A stretch of 64,000 bases of DNA, from contig JAPWFG010000026.1 in the NCBI GenBank assembly GCA_028015205.1, positions 2,108,001-2,172,000 of the forward strand. Direction: 5' to 3'. Position numbers and translations under genes: made by a program. Below, in pieces: positions 24,601 to 33,949 of the stretch. Below the pieces are notes generated by a model that was not told where the DNA came from, made no database searches, and saw nothing but the letters and a program-made list of their open reading frames with translations. Position 1 is the first letter of the stretch; each line of letters starts with the position of its first letter. The stretch comes from Mytilisepta virgata (taxonomy: Eukaryota; Mollusca; Bivalvia; Mytilida; Mytilidae).

Positions 24601-27600
24601 AATATTGGCAATATTTTATAATGATTTTGAAATTGTGCTAATGTCACGTCAAAGTTTTGTATTGGGTAGAAATAGTACCCTCCAAAATCACAAACCTCAA
24701 CATAACTGTGACAATTAAGTTGAAAACAAATATAGTCAGTGTATCAGAATTTCCGTTATGTCGATAATCTAAACCCATTAGTCATACCATTTCAATCAAT
24801 GATAAAGTTTACACATACTTATACCTATAAAAAAATTACAAAGACAGACTGAAAAAATTATAAAAGCAAAGAAGTATATCACTACCATTAAAAGGCAGAA
24901 TCGATCTGTATTGTAGTTTTCAGTTTGTAACAAACACTTTATCAAACATTCAAATTAGCATATTGAAATAACTTACGACAAATAGGTCAGAATTACGTTA
25001 TTCTATCCATTATAACACCCCCGTTAACACCTACGCGTTCTTAAGTCCATTAAATGCCATTAAACTCAACTTTAAATTGACCAGACCTCAAGTGGAAGTG
25101 ATCATTTTATGCCATACATAGGTCTATACATCAACGATTTATTTCTTGACATATGAAGGACCCCACTTCCGTAATCTTAAAAGCAAAGTTGAATGCTATG
25201 CAGATATATACTAACATGTGTGAACGCTAACACAGCAAACAAACAATACAAAGACACAACCGAATGAGTACAAAAACAAACAGCAAACCAAAATAGAATC
25301 AGAACAAGACATCAAAGAACATGCAGTGTGAACTCCCACGTAAAAAAACCCATAGTATCTCTGGTGCTCCGGAACATGCGGAAGGTTAAACATGTCATGT
25401 TCTGTTAACGCACCAGTTACATTGCAAGTGAAAAAATCTGGTAGTGTGTGAAGTCCTGCGAGGAGTCAATTTCAGTAAGTTGTGAAATCTTACTGAAAAT
25501 ATCTACTCCCATTTTTGTGAAGAAGGCTTCGTGTTTGATAAAAATGAATTATAATTTCTTCATTTCCGCATTTCACTTTTCCCATATATATTGCTTTGAA
25601 ATCTACAAGCATAATATATTCTGACCAATTTTAGGTGTGTTGAACAAATTGTATTTTTTACTATATAGGTAGGACAGGATTTCAATTAAGACCCGTTTCC
25701 GGTTTGTTGTCAGCACGTGACTTCTTGGCTAGTTTGGCCTTTAGAGTTTTCCAGTGTACACAGTATGTAAGACACGGATCTAAACCTGATCATTCACCGG
25801 AACCGTACGTACTATTTATATATTTTTCAATCAGGGCAAATGGAAGGAATGTCCTTGCCTTTGCCGACAAAAATATAATACGAAAAAATAGACTATACTG
25901 AAAAACAAAAACTTGGAGTAAACCCACAAAGTCTGCTTATTAATAATCATTATAATAAATTTCATTCAAGATTCTAAAAATATTCACCAGATATACCATG
26001 GCCAGTGACCACCGTCTTTTTCATTGTTTACAAATTTGCATTTAATAACGCTCAGAAATTTATTATGCATACTGTGTGTTTTTCCTTCTAAATTTTTTGC
26101 AATAAAAAAGTATTAAAAAATTAAAAAATATAAGAAATCTGCATCCCACTATGAAGTTGACCCCTCTTCTAATTTGCATATCATTCACTTCTGTTGGTAC
26201 ACAAGTAAACAAACTGGTGCCATGTCTGAAATACTTCCATTTGACATATAAGTGCTACATTGCTTGTAGTTTTCAGGAAAATAAATTAGACGTAATTAAT
26301 ATTGGATTTACAACTCGGAAAAGCGAAATTTAGCATATATATTTGTAAAATACATCATCTTTTGTCATAGTTTCATGCTGTCAGTTTTGCTTTTACACGT
26401 ATTATGTATTCGTAAATGGACAAAAAAAGTACACGGATATTTCCCATTGACAATCCTTGCAAAAACACAAGCAAGCTAATTGCTTGGCAGTTACCAATTA
26501 TATCACGACTCGTGTATTCTCGGCATATTTGAAGAATTATTTGACTGCCTGATTGACCTCTTTTCTTTTAATTGTTGTTTACTTATATTCCGTTTTTTGC
26601 ACTCCATGCATCGAATTCTTAGTGTATTCCCTAAACTATTGATTTAAAAAGCGACATTTTAAGTAAGTTAAATATGGTTTAGTCTATGGACTGAGAGCTT
26701 TGTCGATAGTTTATTTCACAATTTACACAACATTCATCATTTTAGTCTGAAAATAACATCATAGAACCGCGTAGTATTTAAAGTAAACCAAAATCTACTT
26801 CAGAAATTCAATATAAATCTCTAATTATACATTAATTACTTCATGATTTTTATAAATCAGTGCACAATGTACCTGTACGTTCAATTCATACATTTTTTTC
26901 AAATTCTTTTAAACTAAATTGTCAAGACTTGCTATCCTATACTAAAAATTATCGAACCCAAAATAAAATCAAAGTTGTTAAAACATTCTATTGCAATCAA
27001 AACATGTACTTGTTTTGGTAAATATATTTTGATATTTTATATACATTTTGCTATAGTATATCTTTTTTTGCAGAGATTGCATACATGAGCTATTAGGACA
27101 TGTTCCCATGTTAGCTGATCCAAAGTTTGCGCAGTTTTCCCAAGAAATAGGTCTTGCATCTCTTGGGGCTTCAGATGAAGATATTGAAAAATTCGCAACA
27201 GTAAGTGCTGTTCTATGTTGTAACAGCTTGGTGTAAAAACCGTTAAATCCCAACAAAAACATCTGATATATAATATATTGCATTAATTGCGTTTTGATAT
27301 GGCACAATGTAGAACTACTGATTTGTGACCTTATTGGTATCACATTACAAAAGAATTAAAATACAAGAGTATTCTTGATATGTCCAGTTCTAGATGGAAT
27401 GTTGTCTTGTTTCAATTCAACTCCATATTATACAGACACACGAACAAAACGTTTTTCAACACATTACGTCATGGAAATATTTTGAGAAGTGACAAATAAA
27501 TACATTTGTCGTAAAATTTTGTTTTATTAGTACATAAATGTTAAACTTTAAAATTGTGTTTTAAAAACCAGAATTGTTTAAATTTGCCCAAACGTTTTTT

Positions 27601-28408
27601 TTTTTTTTTTTTCATTGTTGCCAACAAGTCGAAAAATACTTTTTAATATTCGTTTGGTGTTTCTTACAGCTTTATTGGTTTACCGTAGAGTTTGGTCTGT
27701 GTAAGGAATTAGGTAAACTGAAAGCTTATGGTGCCGGAACATTGTCATCATATGGAGAATTACGTCATGCATTGTCTGACGCACCGAAAAAGTTACCCTT
27801 TGACCCAGAGAAAACGGCTGTACAGGAATACACAGATGAAGATATACAGCCTATTTATTTTATTGTTGAATCATTTGATGACATGATGCAGAAAATGAGG
27901 TTCGAGTTTTATTAATTTTTCGGCATAAAATGCAGTTTTTTTATATGAAAATTCACGTGATTTTTTGTCGGGAATGCCATCATTTTCCACCATATACTCG
28001 AATATAACATACTTTTCCTTTTCTCATAAAATATTAAAGATTTTACTCTAATCATTATGATTTCAAGTTCATTAGAAATTAACTACATACTCCGACAATT
28101 TTACATGAAACTCAATTTGAGTTTAATAATTTTTCGTCATATAACCTGAGTTTGGTGGAATTGACTTAAACCATCACACGAGTCAAATAGTTTGGAGTAA
28201 TTATTTGTAAATGATTTTTTAAAATGCTTTCTATTCCTACAGGCATTATGCTTCTTCTATAAAAAGACAAGTTGAAGTCCGTTACGATCCATACACACAG
28301 ATGGTTCAGCAACTGAATCAAGACAACTCGATGCAGTTTCTTCATTTAGCCTTACAAAATGAAGTCGATAACCTACAAAGAGCAGTAAAGCAATTACAGG
28401 TGCAATGA
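3572..28408 (+). CDS. TH: Tyrosine 3-monooxygenase (tyrosine hydroxylase), 11 coding exons
   Basis: Catalyses tetrahydrobiopterin- and iron-dependent hydroxylation of L-tyrosine to L-DOPA, the first step of catecholamine synthesis, in the cytosol of dopaminergic cells. Coding exons: 3572-3655, 15580-15831, 18687-18870, 20284-20372, 21049-21116, 21431-21481, 24193-24338, 25669-25804, 27074-27200, 27670-27899, 28243-28408. They sum to 1533 bases (510 residues plus stop), all phases agree and all introns are GT-AG. The length matches animal enzymes (about 500-580). Visible parts: basic phosphorylation site ending at Ser37, ACT-like region about residues 90-160, WFPR motif at the start of the catalytic domain, iron ligands H341, H346 (HELLGH) and E386, and a leucine-rich C-terminal helix about 487-508. 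Asp435 in the motif YTD aligns with the Asp that gives DOPA formation in tyrosine hydroxylase; phenylalanine hydroxylase has Val there. Tryptophan hydroxylase is excluded by [12 protein letters not shown] and [16 protein letters not shown]. Confidence 0.95.
4211..4609 (+). mobile_element. TTAA-flanked element family M, copy 2
   Basis: Full-length copy in TH intron 1. Left end TTAAGGATGATCGCTGGTC; right end ACCAGCGAGCATCCTGAA, with one TTAA mutated to TGAA. Internal landmarks tataggttcatgtgctcat and ctctcaaaaatgtatg. Confidence 0.75.
5324..5580 (-). mobile_element. tRNA-derived SINE family S, copy 1
   Basis: On the minus strand: head cgcctcggtggttgtgtgc, body atttgctgcttcttcgcc and aatccggctatgcgtgtcgg, tail ending gatatgcattaaat. 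The B-box segment is deleted here but present in the copies at 21733 and 33600. Confidence 0.65.
6962..7361 (+). mobile_element. TTAA-flanked element family M, diverged copy 3
   Basis: Ends TTAAGGATGTTTGCTG and GACCAGCGAACATCCTTAA. The inside aligns loosely to the other copies (gtccgtgtgctcgtttt for gttcatgtgctcatttt), so it is an older insertion. Confidence 0.65.
7362..8578. other. TH intron 1 stretch, nothing recognised
   Basis: No exon-like or repeat signal was found. Confidence 0.4.
8578..8730 (+). repeat. Dispersed repeat family B, copy 1
   Basis: Begins gtatgcattattgtttagg, contains cagctgaagcccgcctcc, gttgttgtctcttgg and ends near cccgtttccattct. A second copy in the same direction lies at 9468. 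I recall this sequence type as abundant in bivalve genomes; its class is unknown to me. Confidence 0.65.
8731..9467. other. Spacer between two direct family B repeats
   Basis: A 129-codon open frame on the plus strand (8801-9190) has no recognisable motif and the composition of its surroundings. It is not supported as a gene. Confidence 0.35.
9468..9622 (+). repeat. Dispersed repeat family B, copy 2
   Basis: Same start (gtatgcattattgtttaag) and landmarks as 8578-8730, at about 75-80 percent identity by eye. The two copies are 890 bases apart in direct orientation. Confidence 0.65.
9623..11570. other. TH intron 1 stretch, no gene seen
   Basis: It contains one copy, near 10700-10745, of a short dispersed motif (atcgacaaaagaatacagaagcgac) related to sequences at about 715, 12165, 54945 and 56030. 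Nothing coding was found. Confidence 0.4.
11588..11695 (+). repeat. Direct repeat pair, copy 1
   Basis: Sequence from caataaaactccatcc to gagagtaactttgcttgtta recurs with few changes at 13008-13105. Confidence 0.7.
12464..12560 (+). repeat. Dispersed repeat family A, truncated copy
   Basis: ataacaatccaaagatacta and tatactatgctgtatac are present, but the middle is deleted before cattaaaaccgaaac. See the entry at 770. Confidence 0.6.
13008..13105 (+). repeat. Direct repeat pair, copy 2
   Basis: Counterpart of 11588-11695. It directly precedes the remnant carrying the TTAA insertion. Confidence 0.7.
13115..13160 (+). pseudogene. Left flank of an RT-element tail split by a DNA transposon
   Basis: catatacctccaccgattt ... 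gactttatttaa aligns with the minus-strand element at 48915-48960. Its continuation resumes at 14619 after the 1458-base insertion. Confidence 0.65.
13161..14618. mobile_element. 1458-bp TTAA-inserted DNA element with 17-bp inverted termini
   Basis: Left end GGGCATACGATACAGTT, right end AACTGTATCGTATGCCC, each flanked by TTAA (13157-13160 and 14619-14622). The host sequence on both sides joins into an uninterrupted relative at 48895-48960 that has a single TGAA at the junction, so this is an insertion with a four-base target duplication. TTAA duplication is the mark of piggyBac-type transposases. No transposase frame was found inside, so it is non-autonomous. It sits in TH intron 1. Confidence 0.8.
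14619..14850 (+). pseudogene. RT-element tail (right flank of TTAA insertion)
   Basis: Contains acgggtgccgtatacggagc, ccggagcacctgag and the characteristic tail ttgtgcttgtggttgttcat. Related tails occur at 16081, 48665 and 50115 (minus). Confidence 0.65.
14860..14960 (-). repeat. Dispersed repeat family C, copy 1
   Basis: On the minus strand: ggttttcaacattttagg then ttgagcacaactgagaagtc. Other copies are near 23490 and 50890 (minus) and 33950, 44370 and 62180 (plus). A repeat type I recall as very common in mussels. Confidence 0.55.
15086..15425. mobile_element. Inverted-repeat element family H, copy 1
   Basis: Contains atttcactctaggaagtgac, then near-complementary arms (ataccagaaataaacaac ... 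gttgtttatttctgatat) around a GC-rich centre cgtgcgctggctgcgcgcac. A relative is at 17105-17480. No coding capacity. Confidence 0.6.
15580..15831 (+). CDS. TH: TH exon 2 (residues 29-112), phosphorylation site and start of ACT-like region
   Basis: The acceptor is taatttcag. Residues [13 protein letters not shown] align with the cAMP-dependent kinase site around Ser40 of vertebrate tyrosine hydroxylase; the serine here is residue 37. An acidic run (SEEEEEV) follows, then the first beta strand of the regulatory domain ([20 protein letters not shown]). Ends in phase 0 at gtgatt. Confidence 0.92.
16081..16315 (-). pseudogene. RT-element tail remnant
   Basis: Minus-strand copy of the tail family seen at 14623, with a long A run (16098-16123) and a taaaa repeat. 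Open frames here only reflect the T-rich tail. Confidence 0.6.
17105..17480. mobile_element. Inverted-repeat element family H, copy 2
   Basis: Shares atttcactctaggaagtgac with 15086-15425. It has arms aataccaaagatctacaac / gttgtagatttttaggtatt and a centre GTGCGC-TAC-GCGCAC that is a perfect 6-bp stem. Confidence 0.65.
17560..17825. mobile_element. Short relative of the intron-3 palindrome
   Basis: acatggtcaaacctatatca and catgctatatcaacc on the left and ggttgatatagcatg on the right echo the arms of the element at 18916-20034. Upstream motif tatatcgcataccctatatc echoes its interior (ctttatcgcat). Confidence 0.6.
17970..18110 (+). repeat. Three tandem 47-bp units
   Basis: Three essentially identical units starting at 17970, 18017 and 18064 (start gattttatgtcatatcttcc, end tcatctgaaaacaa), without spacers, in TH intron 2. 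Confidence 0.95.
18687..18870 (+). CDS. TH: TH exon 3 (residues 113-173), rest of ACT-like regulatory region
   Basis: The acceptor is gatcttttag. Encodes [13 protein letters not shown] and a second strand-helix unit typical of the ACT fold of aromatic amino acid hydroxylases. Ends with one base (G) of a split Asp codon at the donor gtaaac. Confidence 0.9.
18916..20034. mobile_element. 1.12-kb fold-back palindromic element filling TH intron 3
   Basis: Starts TATATAGAGAATAATACATG and ends with its reverse complement. Arms of about 450-550 bases align over terminal, middle (aaacagaggacttcaaattt) and inner (gataaaggg) parts. Each arm itself starts with a smaller palindrome (ctgtatcacatgctgtatc ... 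gatacagcatgtgatacag). Runs of C and A lie inside both arms. It occupies about 80 percent of intron 3 (18871-20283). No coding region was found. Confidence 0.85.
20284..20372 (+). CDS. TH: TH exon 4 (residues 175-203)
   Basis: The acceptor is atttaag at 20283. The first two bases complete Asp174, followed by [13 protein letters not shown], the conserved entry to the catalytic domain. A nearby AG 13 bases downstream would shift into a stop and is rejected. Ends in phase 0 at gtaagt. Confidence 0.9.
21049..21116 (+). CDS. TH: TH exon 5 (residues 204-225)
   Basis: The acceptor is gattgcag. Encodes [19 protein letters not shown], matching the YRQRRKLIAEIAF block of the family. Ends with two bases of a split Asn codon at gtgagt. 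Confidence 0.93.
21431..21481 (+). CDS. TH: TH exon 6 (residues 227-242)
   Basis: A 51-base exon between acceptor acttgcag and donor gtaagt encoding [16 protein letters not shown] and two bases of Trp243. The GQPIPxVEYT motif is invariant in the family. Confidence 0.94.
21733..22192 (-). mobile_element. tRNA-derived SINE family S, copy 2 (longest)
   Basis: On the minus strand it starts ctgtggccgagtggtcaagg, a good polymerase III A-box. About 145 bases on it has gttagttcgatccgc, a good B-box, then the body (atttgctgctctccacc, aatccggcccagcgtgtcag) and tail gtcctgatatgc. A normal tRNA head has the boxes 30-60 bases apart, so the head is a tandem or composite of two tRNA-like pieces. Confidence 0.7.
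22193..23480. other. TH intron 6 stretch, no gene seen
   Basis: Contains a G run (22423-22436). An open frame at 23056-23286 has no motif. Confidence 0.35.
23490..23625 (-). repeat. Dispersed repeat family C, copy 2
   Basis: Minus strand: ttttggttttcaacatttta, caactgatgagtag and gatgcacaagatttgcaca on the plus strand. See 14860. Confidence 0.6.
23706..24102 (-). mobile_element. TTAA-flanked element family M, copy 4
   Basis: Full-length minus-strand copy with intact ends: TTAAGGATGCTCGCTGGTC at 23706 and GACCAGCGATCATCCTTAA ending at 24102. It lies 90 bases before TH exon 7. Confidence 0.8.
24193..24338 (+). CDS. TH: TH exon 7 (residues 244-291)
   Basis: The acceptor is gatttcag. Encodes [13 protein letters not shown] and [13 protein letters not shown], both hallmark blocks. 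Ends with one base of a split Arg codon at gtacgt. It lies 90 bases after a minus-strand copy of a short TTAA-flanked element (23706-24102). Confidence 0.95.
25240..25400 (-). pseudogene. RT-element tail remnant
   Basis: gtgctccggaacatgcggaag and the A-rich run match the 3' tail family (reverse of ccggagcacctg...). Weak similarity. Confidence 0.4.
25669..25804 (+). CDS. TH: TH exon 8 (residues 293-336), substrate and pterin pocket
   Basis: The acceptor is ctatatag. Encodes [18 protein letters not shown] and [32 protein letters not shown] is closer to tyrosine hydroxylase than to tryptophan hydroxylase. Ends with two bases of Pro337. Confidence 0.95.
27074..27200 (+). CDS. TH: TH exon 9 (residues 338-379), iron-binding histidines
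   Basis: The acceptor is tttttgcag. Encodes HELLGH, giving iron ligands His341 and His346, then [20 protein letters not shown]. Ends in phase 0 at gtaagt. Confidence 0.96.
27670..27899 (+). CDS. TH: TH exon 10 (residues 380-455), third iron ligand and specificity residue
   Basis: The acceptor is tttcttacag. Encodes [12 protein letters not shown] with iron ligand Glu386, and [12 protein letters not shown], in which Asp435 is the tyrosine-hydroxylase-type residue. The usual AGLLSS loop reads AGTLSS here, a small local departure. Ends with two bases of Arg456 at gttcga. Confidence 0.95.
28243..28408 (+). CDS. TH: TH exon 11 (residues 457-510 and stop), tetramerisation helix
   Basis: The acceptor is attcctacag. 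Encodes [10 protein letters not shown] followed by a helix with regularly spaced leucine, isoleucine and valine residues ([17 protein letters not shown]) and a TGA stop. Helix position and spacing match the tetramer-forming tail of the family. Confidence 0.93.
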
Positions 28409-28548
28409 ACAAGCTATTTATTACTTATATATGTTCACGTGTTCAATGTTAACCTTTGTTGGAAATTTTATACAGAATTAATTATGTTGAAACAAATTAT
28501 AATTTATGTTATGAAGATATGAACAGTTAGTTAAATTGGATGTTTTCA

Positions 28549-28554
28549 AATAAA
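28549..28554 (+). terminator. Candidate polyadenylation signal of TH
   Basis: AATAAA, 141 bases after the TGA stop. It is the first canonical signal after the stop codon, but others occur in this AT-rich DNA. Confidence 0.45.
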
Positions 28555-29293
28555 GTCAATTAAGCTTAATTTATTCTATTTTATACATTTTCTTATTTTA
28601 ATATACGATGTACAAACAATTATCGTCTTGATAAGTATGCATTTAACTGTAATACATGAGGTTCTAAATGGGGGAGGATCTCAAATTAAATTTTTCATTC
28701 TTTTATTTTTCTTTCTATTCACATGATTCAGTAAAAGTATGTCTTTTATGTAAAATTTTAGGAGGGTGACATTTTTTAGGTCAGGAACTCAAAATTGCAC
28801 AGGTAAATATAAAGTTAAAACGCGAATGTAGATTTGTTAAATTCTATGCAGGTGAAATGTATGCGTCTTTAGAATGTTTCACAAAATATCTTAAAAGTAA
28901 AATTACTCGTACATTATACTACAATTTGTACGAATTGAAATTATAATTTTGCTCTTAAGAATTTTTGTGAAAAGTAATACAGATTATTAAGAGCTATTTT
29001 CAACCTTCTCAACTTACATGTGACTTTTTCGTTTTCTCATAGTTCTTTCCCTTTCGTTCATCTTAGATATCATTGACACGACTTTTTCCCCTGATTGGAC
29101 ATTTTATGGGTATGAATCTTTCGTTGGTAATCACAAGACATGTGATTACTACATCATACACACACAGCTCTCTTGTCAATAATGTTGGGTTAGCTTGATG
29201 ACATTGTTGCCTGAATTTCATACACCTATTGTCGTTCTCTCCTGGCATTTGGTTTTCCGAATATTGGTAATAATTCCTTTTAATAGATTCACT
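28555..29293. other. Downstream of TH, no gene seen
   Basis: AT-rich, nothing recognised. Confidence 0.4.
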
Positions 29294-31524
29294 ATTTTCT
29301 TAGTACTTTTCCGTTAAACTCTTTATTTATTTTGAATAATTTTTTTTATTAAACAACATCAGTATTTTCTCTTCTTTAATATTTTGGTCATTTTCTTTAT
29401 TTATTAATTTTTAGGCTCTTATTCTCGATTCTATAAACATCGCCTAAATTTTTATACATGTATTTCTCATACAACTGAAGAATGTTAGGACTTTTGGTAA
29501 GTTATCATGTAATATATGTGAATATAAATAAATTTATAGAAACTATTCAAAAACTATTTAAAAACTCATTTTTCGTAAATCTTTTCATATCTTTAAGATA
29601 AACTGCCTTAAAGGAAGATCCTTGATTTGTTCTGTGAGCGTCATGCCTATTGAGATTTGCCAAATGGATTCATAGTGCCGTCAATAGAATTGAAGGCACT
29701 TCGGTAGAAAATAATAAGGAAACATACCAAACAAAGGTGAACCATTCAGCGTCTAAGAAATATACCTCAAAAGCCGCCCACATTTCATCATTTAAAGCAT
29801 TAAGTTCTTCATAGTTATTTTAGGTTTTAATTACTTTATTTTACAAATCGTTGCTGAAATGTCTTTGCATTCAGACGATCAGGTGTTCGCGGTCATTCTT
29901 CCCCAGTTATCGATTAGCCAATACAATGGACGTTAGTAGACCGTTTCTTCATATGTTGTCTATAAAAAGTTGTCAATAATTTTTGAATAAGTCCGCTATT
30001 TATTCTGGTTTTATGTAAATATTCATAGACAAATGTATTTTCTTAGTACTTTTCCGTTAAACTCTTTATTCATTTTGAATAATTTTTTTTTATTAAACAA
30101 CATCAGTATTTTCTCTTCTTTAATATTTTGGTCATTTTCTTTATTTATTAATTTTTAGGCTCTTATTCTCGATTCTATAAATATCGCCTAAATTTTTATA
30201 CATGTATTTCTCATACAACTGAAGAATGTTAGGACTTTTGGTAAGTTATCATGTAATATATGTGAATATAAATAAATTTATAGAAACTATTCAAAAACTA
30301 TTTAAAAACTCATTTTTCGTAAATCTTTTCATATCTTTAAGATAAACTGCCTTAAAGGAAGATCCTTGATTTGTTCTGTGAGCGTCATGCCTATTGAGAT
30401 TTGCCAAATGGATTCATAGTGCCGTCAATAGAATTGAAGGCACTTCGGTAGAAAATAATAAGGAAACATACCAAACAAAGGTGAACCATTCAGCGTCTAA
30501 GAAATATACCTCAAAAGCCGCCCACATTTCATCATTTAAAGCATTAAGTTCTTCATAGTTATTTTAGGTTTTAATTACTTTATTTTACAAATCGTTGCTG
30601 AAATTTCTTTGCATTCAGACGATCAGGTGTTCGCGGTCATTCTTCCCCAGTTATCGATTAGCCAATACAATGGACGTTAGTAGACCGTTTCTTCATATGT
30701 TGTCTATAAAAAGTTGTCAATAATTTTTGAATAAGTACGCTATTTATTCTGGTTTTATGTAAATATTCATAGACAAATGTATTTTCTTAGTACTTTTCCG
30801 TTAAACTCTTTATTCATTTTGAATAAATTTTTTTTATTAAACAACATCAGTATTTTCTCTTCTTTAATATTTTGGTCATTTTCTTTATTTATTAATTTTT
30901 AGGCTCTTATTCTCGATTCTATAAATATCGCCTAAATTTTTATACATGTATTTCTCATACAACTGAAGAATGTTAGGACTTTTGGTAAGTTATCATGTAA
31001 TATATGTGAATATAAATAAATTTATAGAAACTATTCAAAAACTATTTAAAAACTCATTTTTCGTAAATCTTTTCATATCTTTAAGATAAACTGCCTTAAA
31101 GGAAGATCCTTGATTTGTTCTGTGAGCGTCATGCCTATTGAGATTTGCCAAATGGATTCATAGTGCCGTCAATAGAATTGAAGGCACTTCGGTAGAAAAT
31201 AATAAGGAAACATACCAAACAAAGGTGAACCATTCAGCGTCTAAGAAATATACCTCAAAAGCCGCCCACATTTCATCATTTAAAGCATTAAGTTCTTCAT
31301 AGTTATTTTAGGTTTTAATTACTTTATTTTACAAATCGTTGCTGAAATGTCTTTGCATTCAGACGATCAGGTGTTCGCGGTCATTCTTCCCCAGTTATCG
31401 ATAAGCCAATACAATGGACGTTAGTAGACCGTTTCTTCATATGTTGTCTATAAAAAGTTGTCAATAATTTTTGAATAAGTACGCTATTTATTCTGGTTTT
31501 ATGTAAATATTCATAGACAAATGT
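29294..31524 (+). repeat. Triplicated 743/744-bp tandem unit
   Basis: Units 29294-30036, 30037-30780 and 30781-31524 begin attttcttagtacttttccg and end attcatagacaaatgt. They differ by only a few bases (for example ataaacatcgcc in unit 1, ataaatatcgcc in 2 and 3). Each contains an imperfect stem-loop (agtgccgtcaa ... ttgaaggcact). Short open frames on the minus strand (for instance one starting NYEELNALNDEMW) have no recognised family. Confidence 0.95.
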
Positions 31525-32429
31525 AACAAAATCTGTATTCGTGAACAAACGCATTTTAGTAACAAGTTGTTCAATTATTTCAGCAAACATTAGGATAATG
31601 TCTTTTGTCAACACTTATTGACGAAATCACTGCATTGTATTGAATTCGGGGATTAAAATAGTTTTCAAGGTGATTAATGTTTCCTATTCTCAGTTATAAT
31701 AGAACATTGAATTAATTAGAGTATATTTATTTAATTTGCCAATCGTGTCATTGCGAACTTTATTGGGAACAACATGATACTTAAACTATTATTTGTGTTC
31801 ATAAAAAGTCATGGGGTGTACTCATTTGTGACCTTGAAATCTTGGTTAAATGTGCGTTTTGTTACATTCACTTAGGGGTTATTCATAAGTGTCAACATTT
31901 TTCACGAGTTTACAAAACGCACGCTAGGGGGAAGGGGTTTCAAATTAAACATTTTTTATCGTACTCTTTAAAAAATCTGTATAAATGTCACTTCCGCCGG
32001 AAAATTATTTGGAACCGTCGTGCTTGTTAAAAACATTCATGCTGGTGAATTTTATAGATTTAAATCATTATGCTGAATGGTATATAAGGTGCCAAAAAGC
32101 CAACAAACGGCAACTCACTTGAGTATGTCGGCAATATGATCATGCTCTGGACTTGGTACATGCATTTTTCGAGGGATGTAACGATGTCTGTAGATCCTCT
32201 TTCTGAGTTTGGTGTGGTACCTGCTCATACAACTGTGTTAAAAAACGTTGATGTACACTTTTGAGGGAGGTAGGGGTTTCCAAAAAGATTGCGATTTATT
32301 TGTAAACTTATGAAAAATGTTGACAATTATGGGCTACCACAAGCTTTAACATTGTCCAAGCAAGGGGTCACAAGCCAACAATGCCGGCTGACCCATTCTC
32401 ACACTCCTCCAGACAAATGGACACAAGTG
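31525..32429. other. No gene seen
   Basis: AT-rich. Open frames here lack motifs and splice context. Confidence 0.35.
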
Positions 32430-32750
32430 AAGAAAACACAATTGACAGGTATGAAAAAACCGTTTCCCAAATGAAAATGGACCTGTTCCATTGATATTAT
32501 CCCATCCTCATATCGGATGTGACATGAACAGCATGGCGGGTGTCCTGCAGGAAGCAGAGACTGCTTACTCTTCCGGAGCACCTGAGTCTACCCCCGGTTT
32601 TTTGGTGGGGTCCATGTTGTTCATATGTTTTTAGTTTTTAATTGTAGTGCATGTATTGTTTTGGTCTTGTCTTCGTTGTTCTCCGGATTTTGTCAGTTGT
32701 TACGATTTTTCTCTCCTTCGAATATCCCATTGGTATTTCTTGACTACTTA
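32430..32750 (+). pseudogene. 3' end of RT element, plus strand
   Basis: Matches the reverse complement of 56470-56760 over its length: ttcccaaatgaaaatggacc, gcgggtgtcctgcaggaagc, ccggtttttt and ttctccggattttgtcag. Confidence 0.75.
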
Positions 32751-33379
32751 CAAACTCAACAGGATGTCAAGATGGTCTAGTTTGGTAGACCCACTATCAA
32801 CTGTAGGGTTAAACCGATATTTAGGGCACCCAAACCACCAAATTTATCTCAAGGCACGCTAGTTCATATAAAGAAACGATGGAACTCATTACAGTATGAT
32901 ATTCAATACGCTGACCGCTAGCCAGAACAAATAAAGAAGATGTGGTACATGCTGTTGATCGAAGGGTCAAAATCTTGCCCTCAATACTCATCTTATTGTG
33001 TGTTCCACATACTTCTGCAACATATTTCCTGATAAAAATCTCTAAAATTTGTCAAATGCTTTACATTTAAATTAAAAATTAGGACGTAAAATTCAACATG
33101 GTTCACCCTTTTGGGAAAAAAAACCTTGCACATATTAAGCAACATCACATGTGTTTGTGGTTCCATCATATCTTCAAAAAATAACAAATTGCACACAAAA
33201 AATTAGAAAACCCGTTATTTTAGACTTCTAAACATTTTATTATATTAAATTTCGATGCAATGATTTATTTGTATAAAAATAATAGTACAGACAATGGCAG
33301 AGGGAAATTTATTCCACTTGAACGAATTTAAGGATTTTTTGGAATAAATTTCATAAGAATAATAATGAAATAAGTTCCA

Positions 33380-33455
33380 GGAATAAGTGAACTGGTGGAG
33401 TCGTCTTGAATCACAAGCACGGCAGTAACGAATCATCTTTGAAATGTACACCGGT
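33380..33455 (-). pseudogene. Possible RT-element fragment
   Basis: Minus-strand frame YISKMIRYCRACDS resembles the YISQLIxYxRxC block of the RT at 56.9 kb. Very short. Confidence 0.35.
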
Positions 33456-33599
33456 CACTGGTTAGTATTCAGTTGATTTATTAGATGCAACTATATCAAA
33501 TTAATTCTTTTTTATTTTATTTTAATTTATATTAATTATAAATTTCTCAATACTTAACGATCATGTATGAATTATTTTTTAACATCCAGTGTCAATTAT

Positions 33600-33884
33600 T
33601 TAATGCATACAAGACCATGTTGATATAATATGAAAATGAATCCTGGCTTGGCACTAGAGCGACACGCGGAGCCGGATTTTTAACTTGCTAGCAGCTAGCT
33701 AGCGAGGTAACATTACCGAGACTCCGAGCAGACCTGTCCTTTGCTCTTACTCCAAGATGCAACATGGCTAGCGGAGGAACAGCAAATACCAATTAAATGT
33801 CTTTGGTTTGACTCGACCGGGAACTGAACCCGCGACCTTTCGCACTCGAGGCGATCACGCCACCACGAGACCACCGAGACGGTT
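33600..33884 (-). mobile_element. tRNA-derived SINE family S, copy 3
   Basis: Minus strand: head tggtctcgtggtggcgtgat, B-box gcgggttcagttcccgg, body atttgctgttcctccgc and aatccggctccgcgtgtcgc, tail ending cttgtatgcattaaat. Confidence 0.7.
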
Positions 33885-33949
33885 CTTAATAATGATGTAA
33901 TATGGATGAAGTGAAGGTTTGAAATAAATACTTTATAGTTACTGTAGCG

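Noticed and set aside
3572..28408. Phenylalanine or tryptophan hydroxylase identity
   Set aside because: Asp435, the regulatory site RRRSLIEDA and [16 protein letters not shown] fit tyrosine hydroxylase better.
31381..31614. 77-codon minus-strand frame at the end of the triplicated unit
   Set aside because: No ATG start (GTG) and no recognised family; only part of it lies in the repeat.
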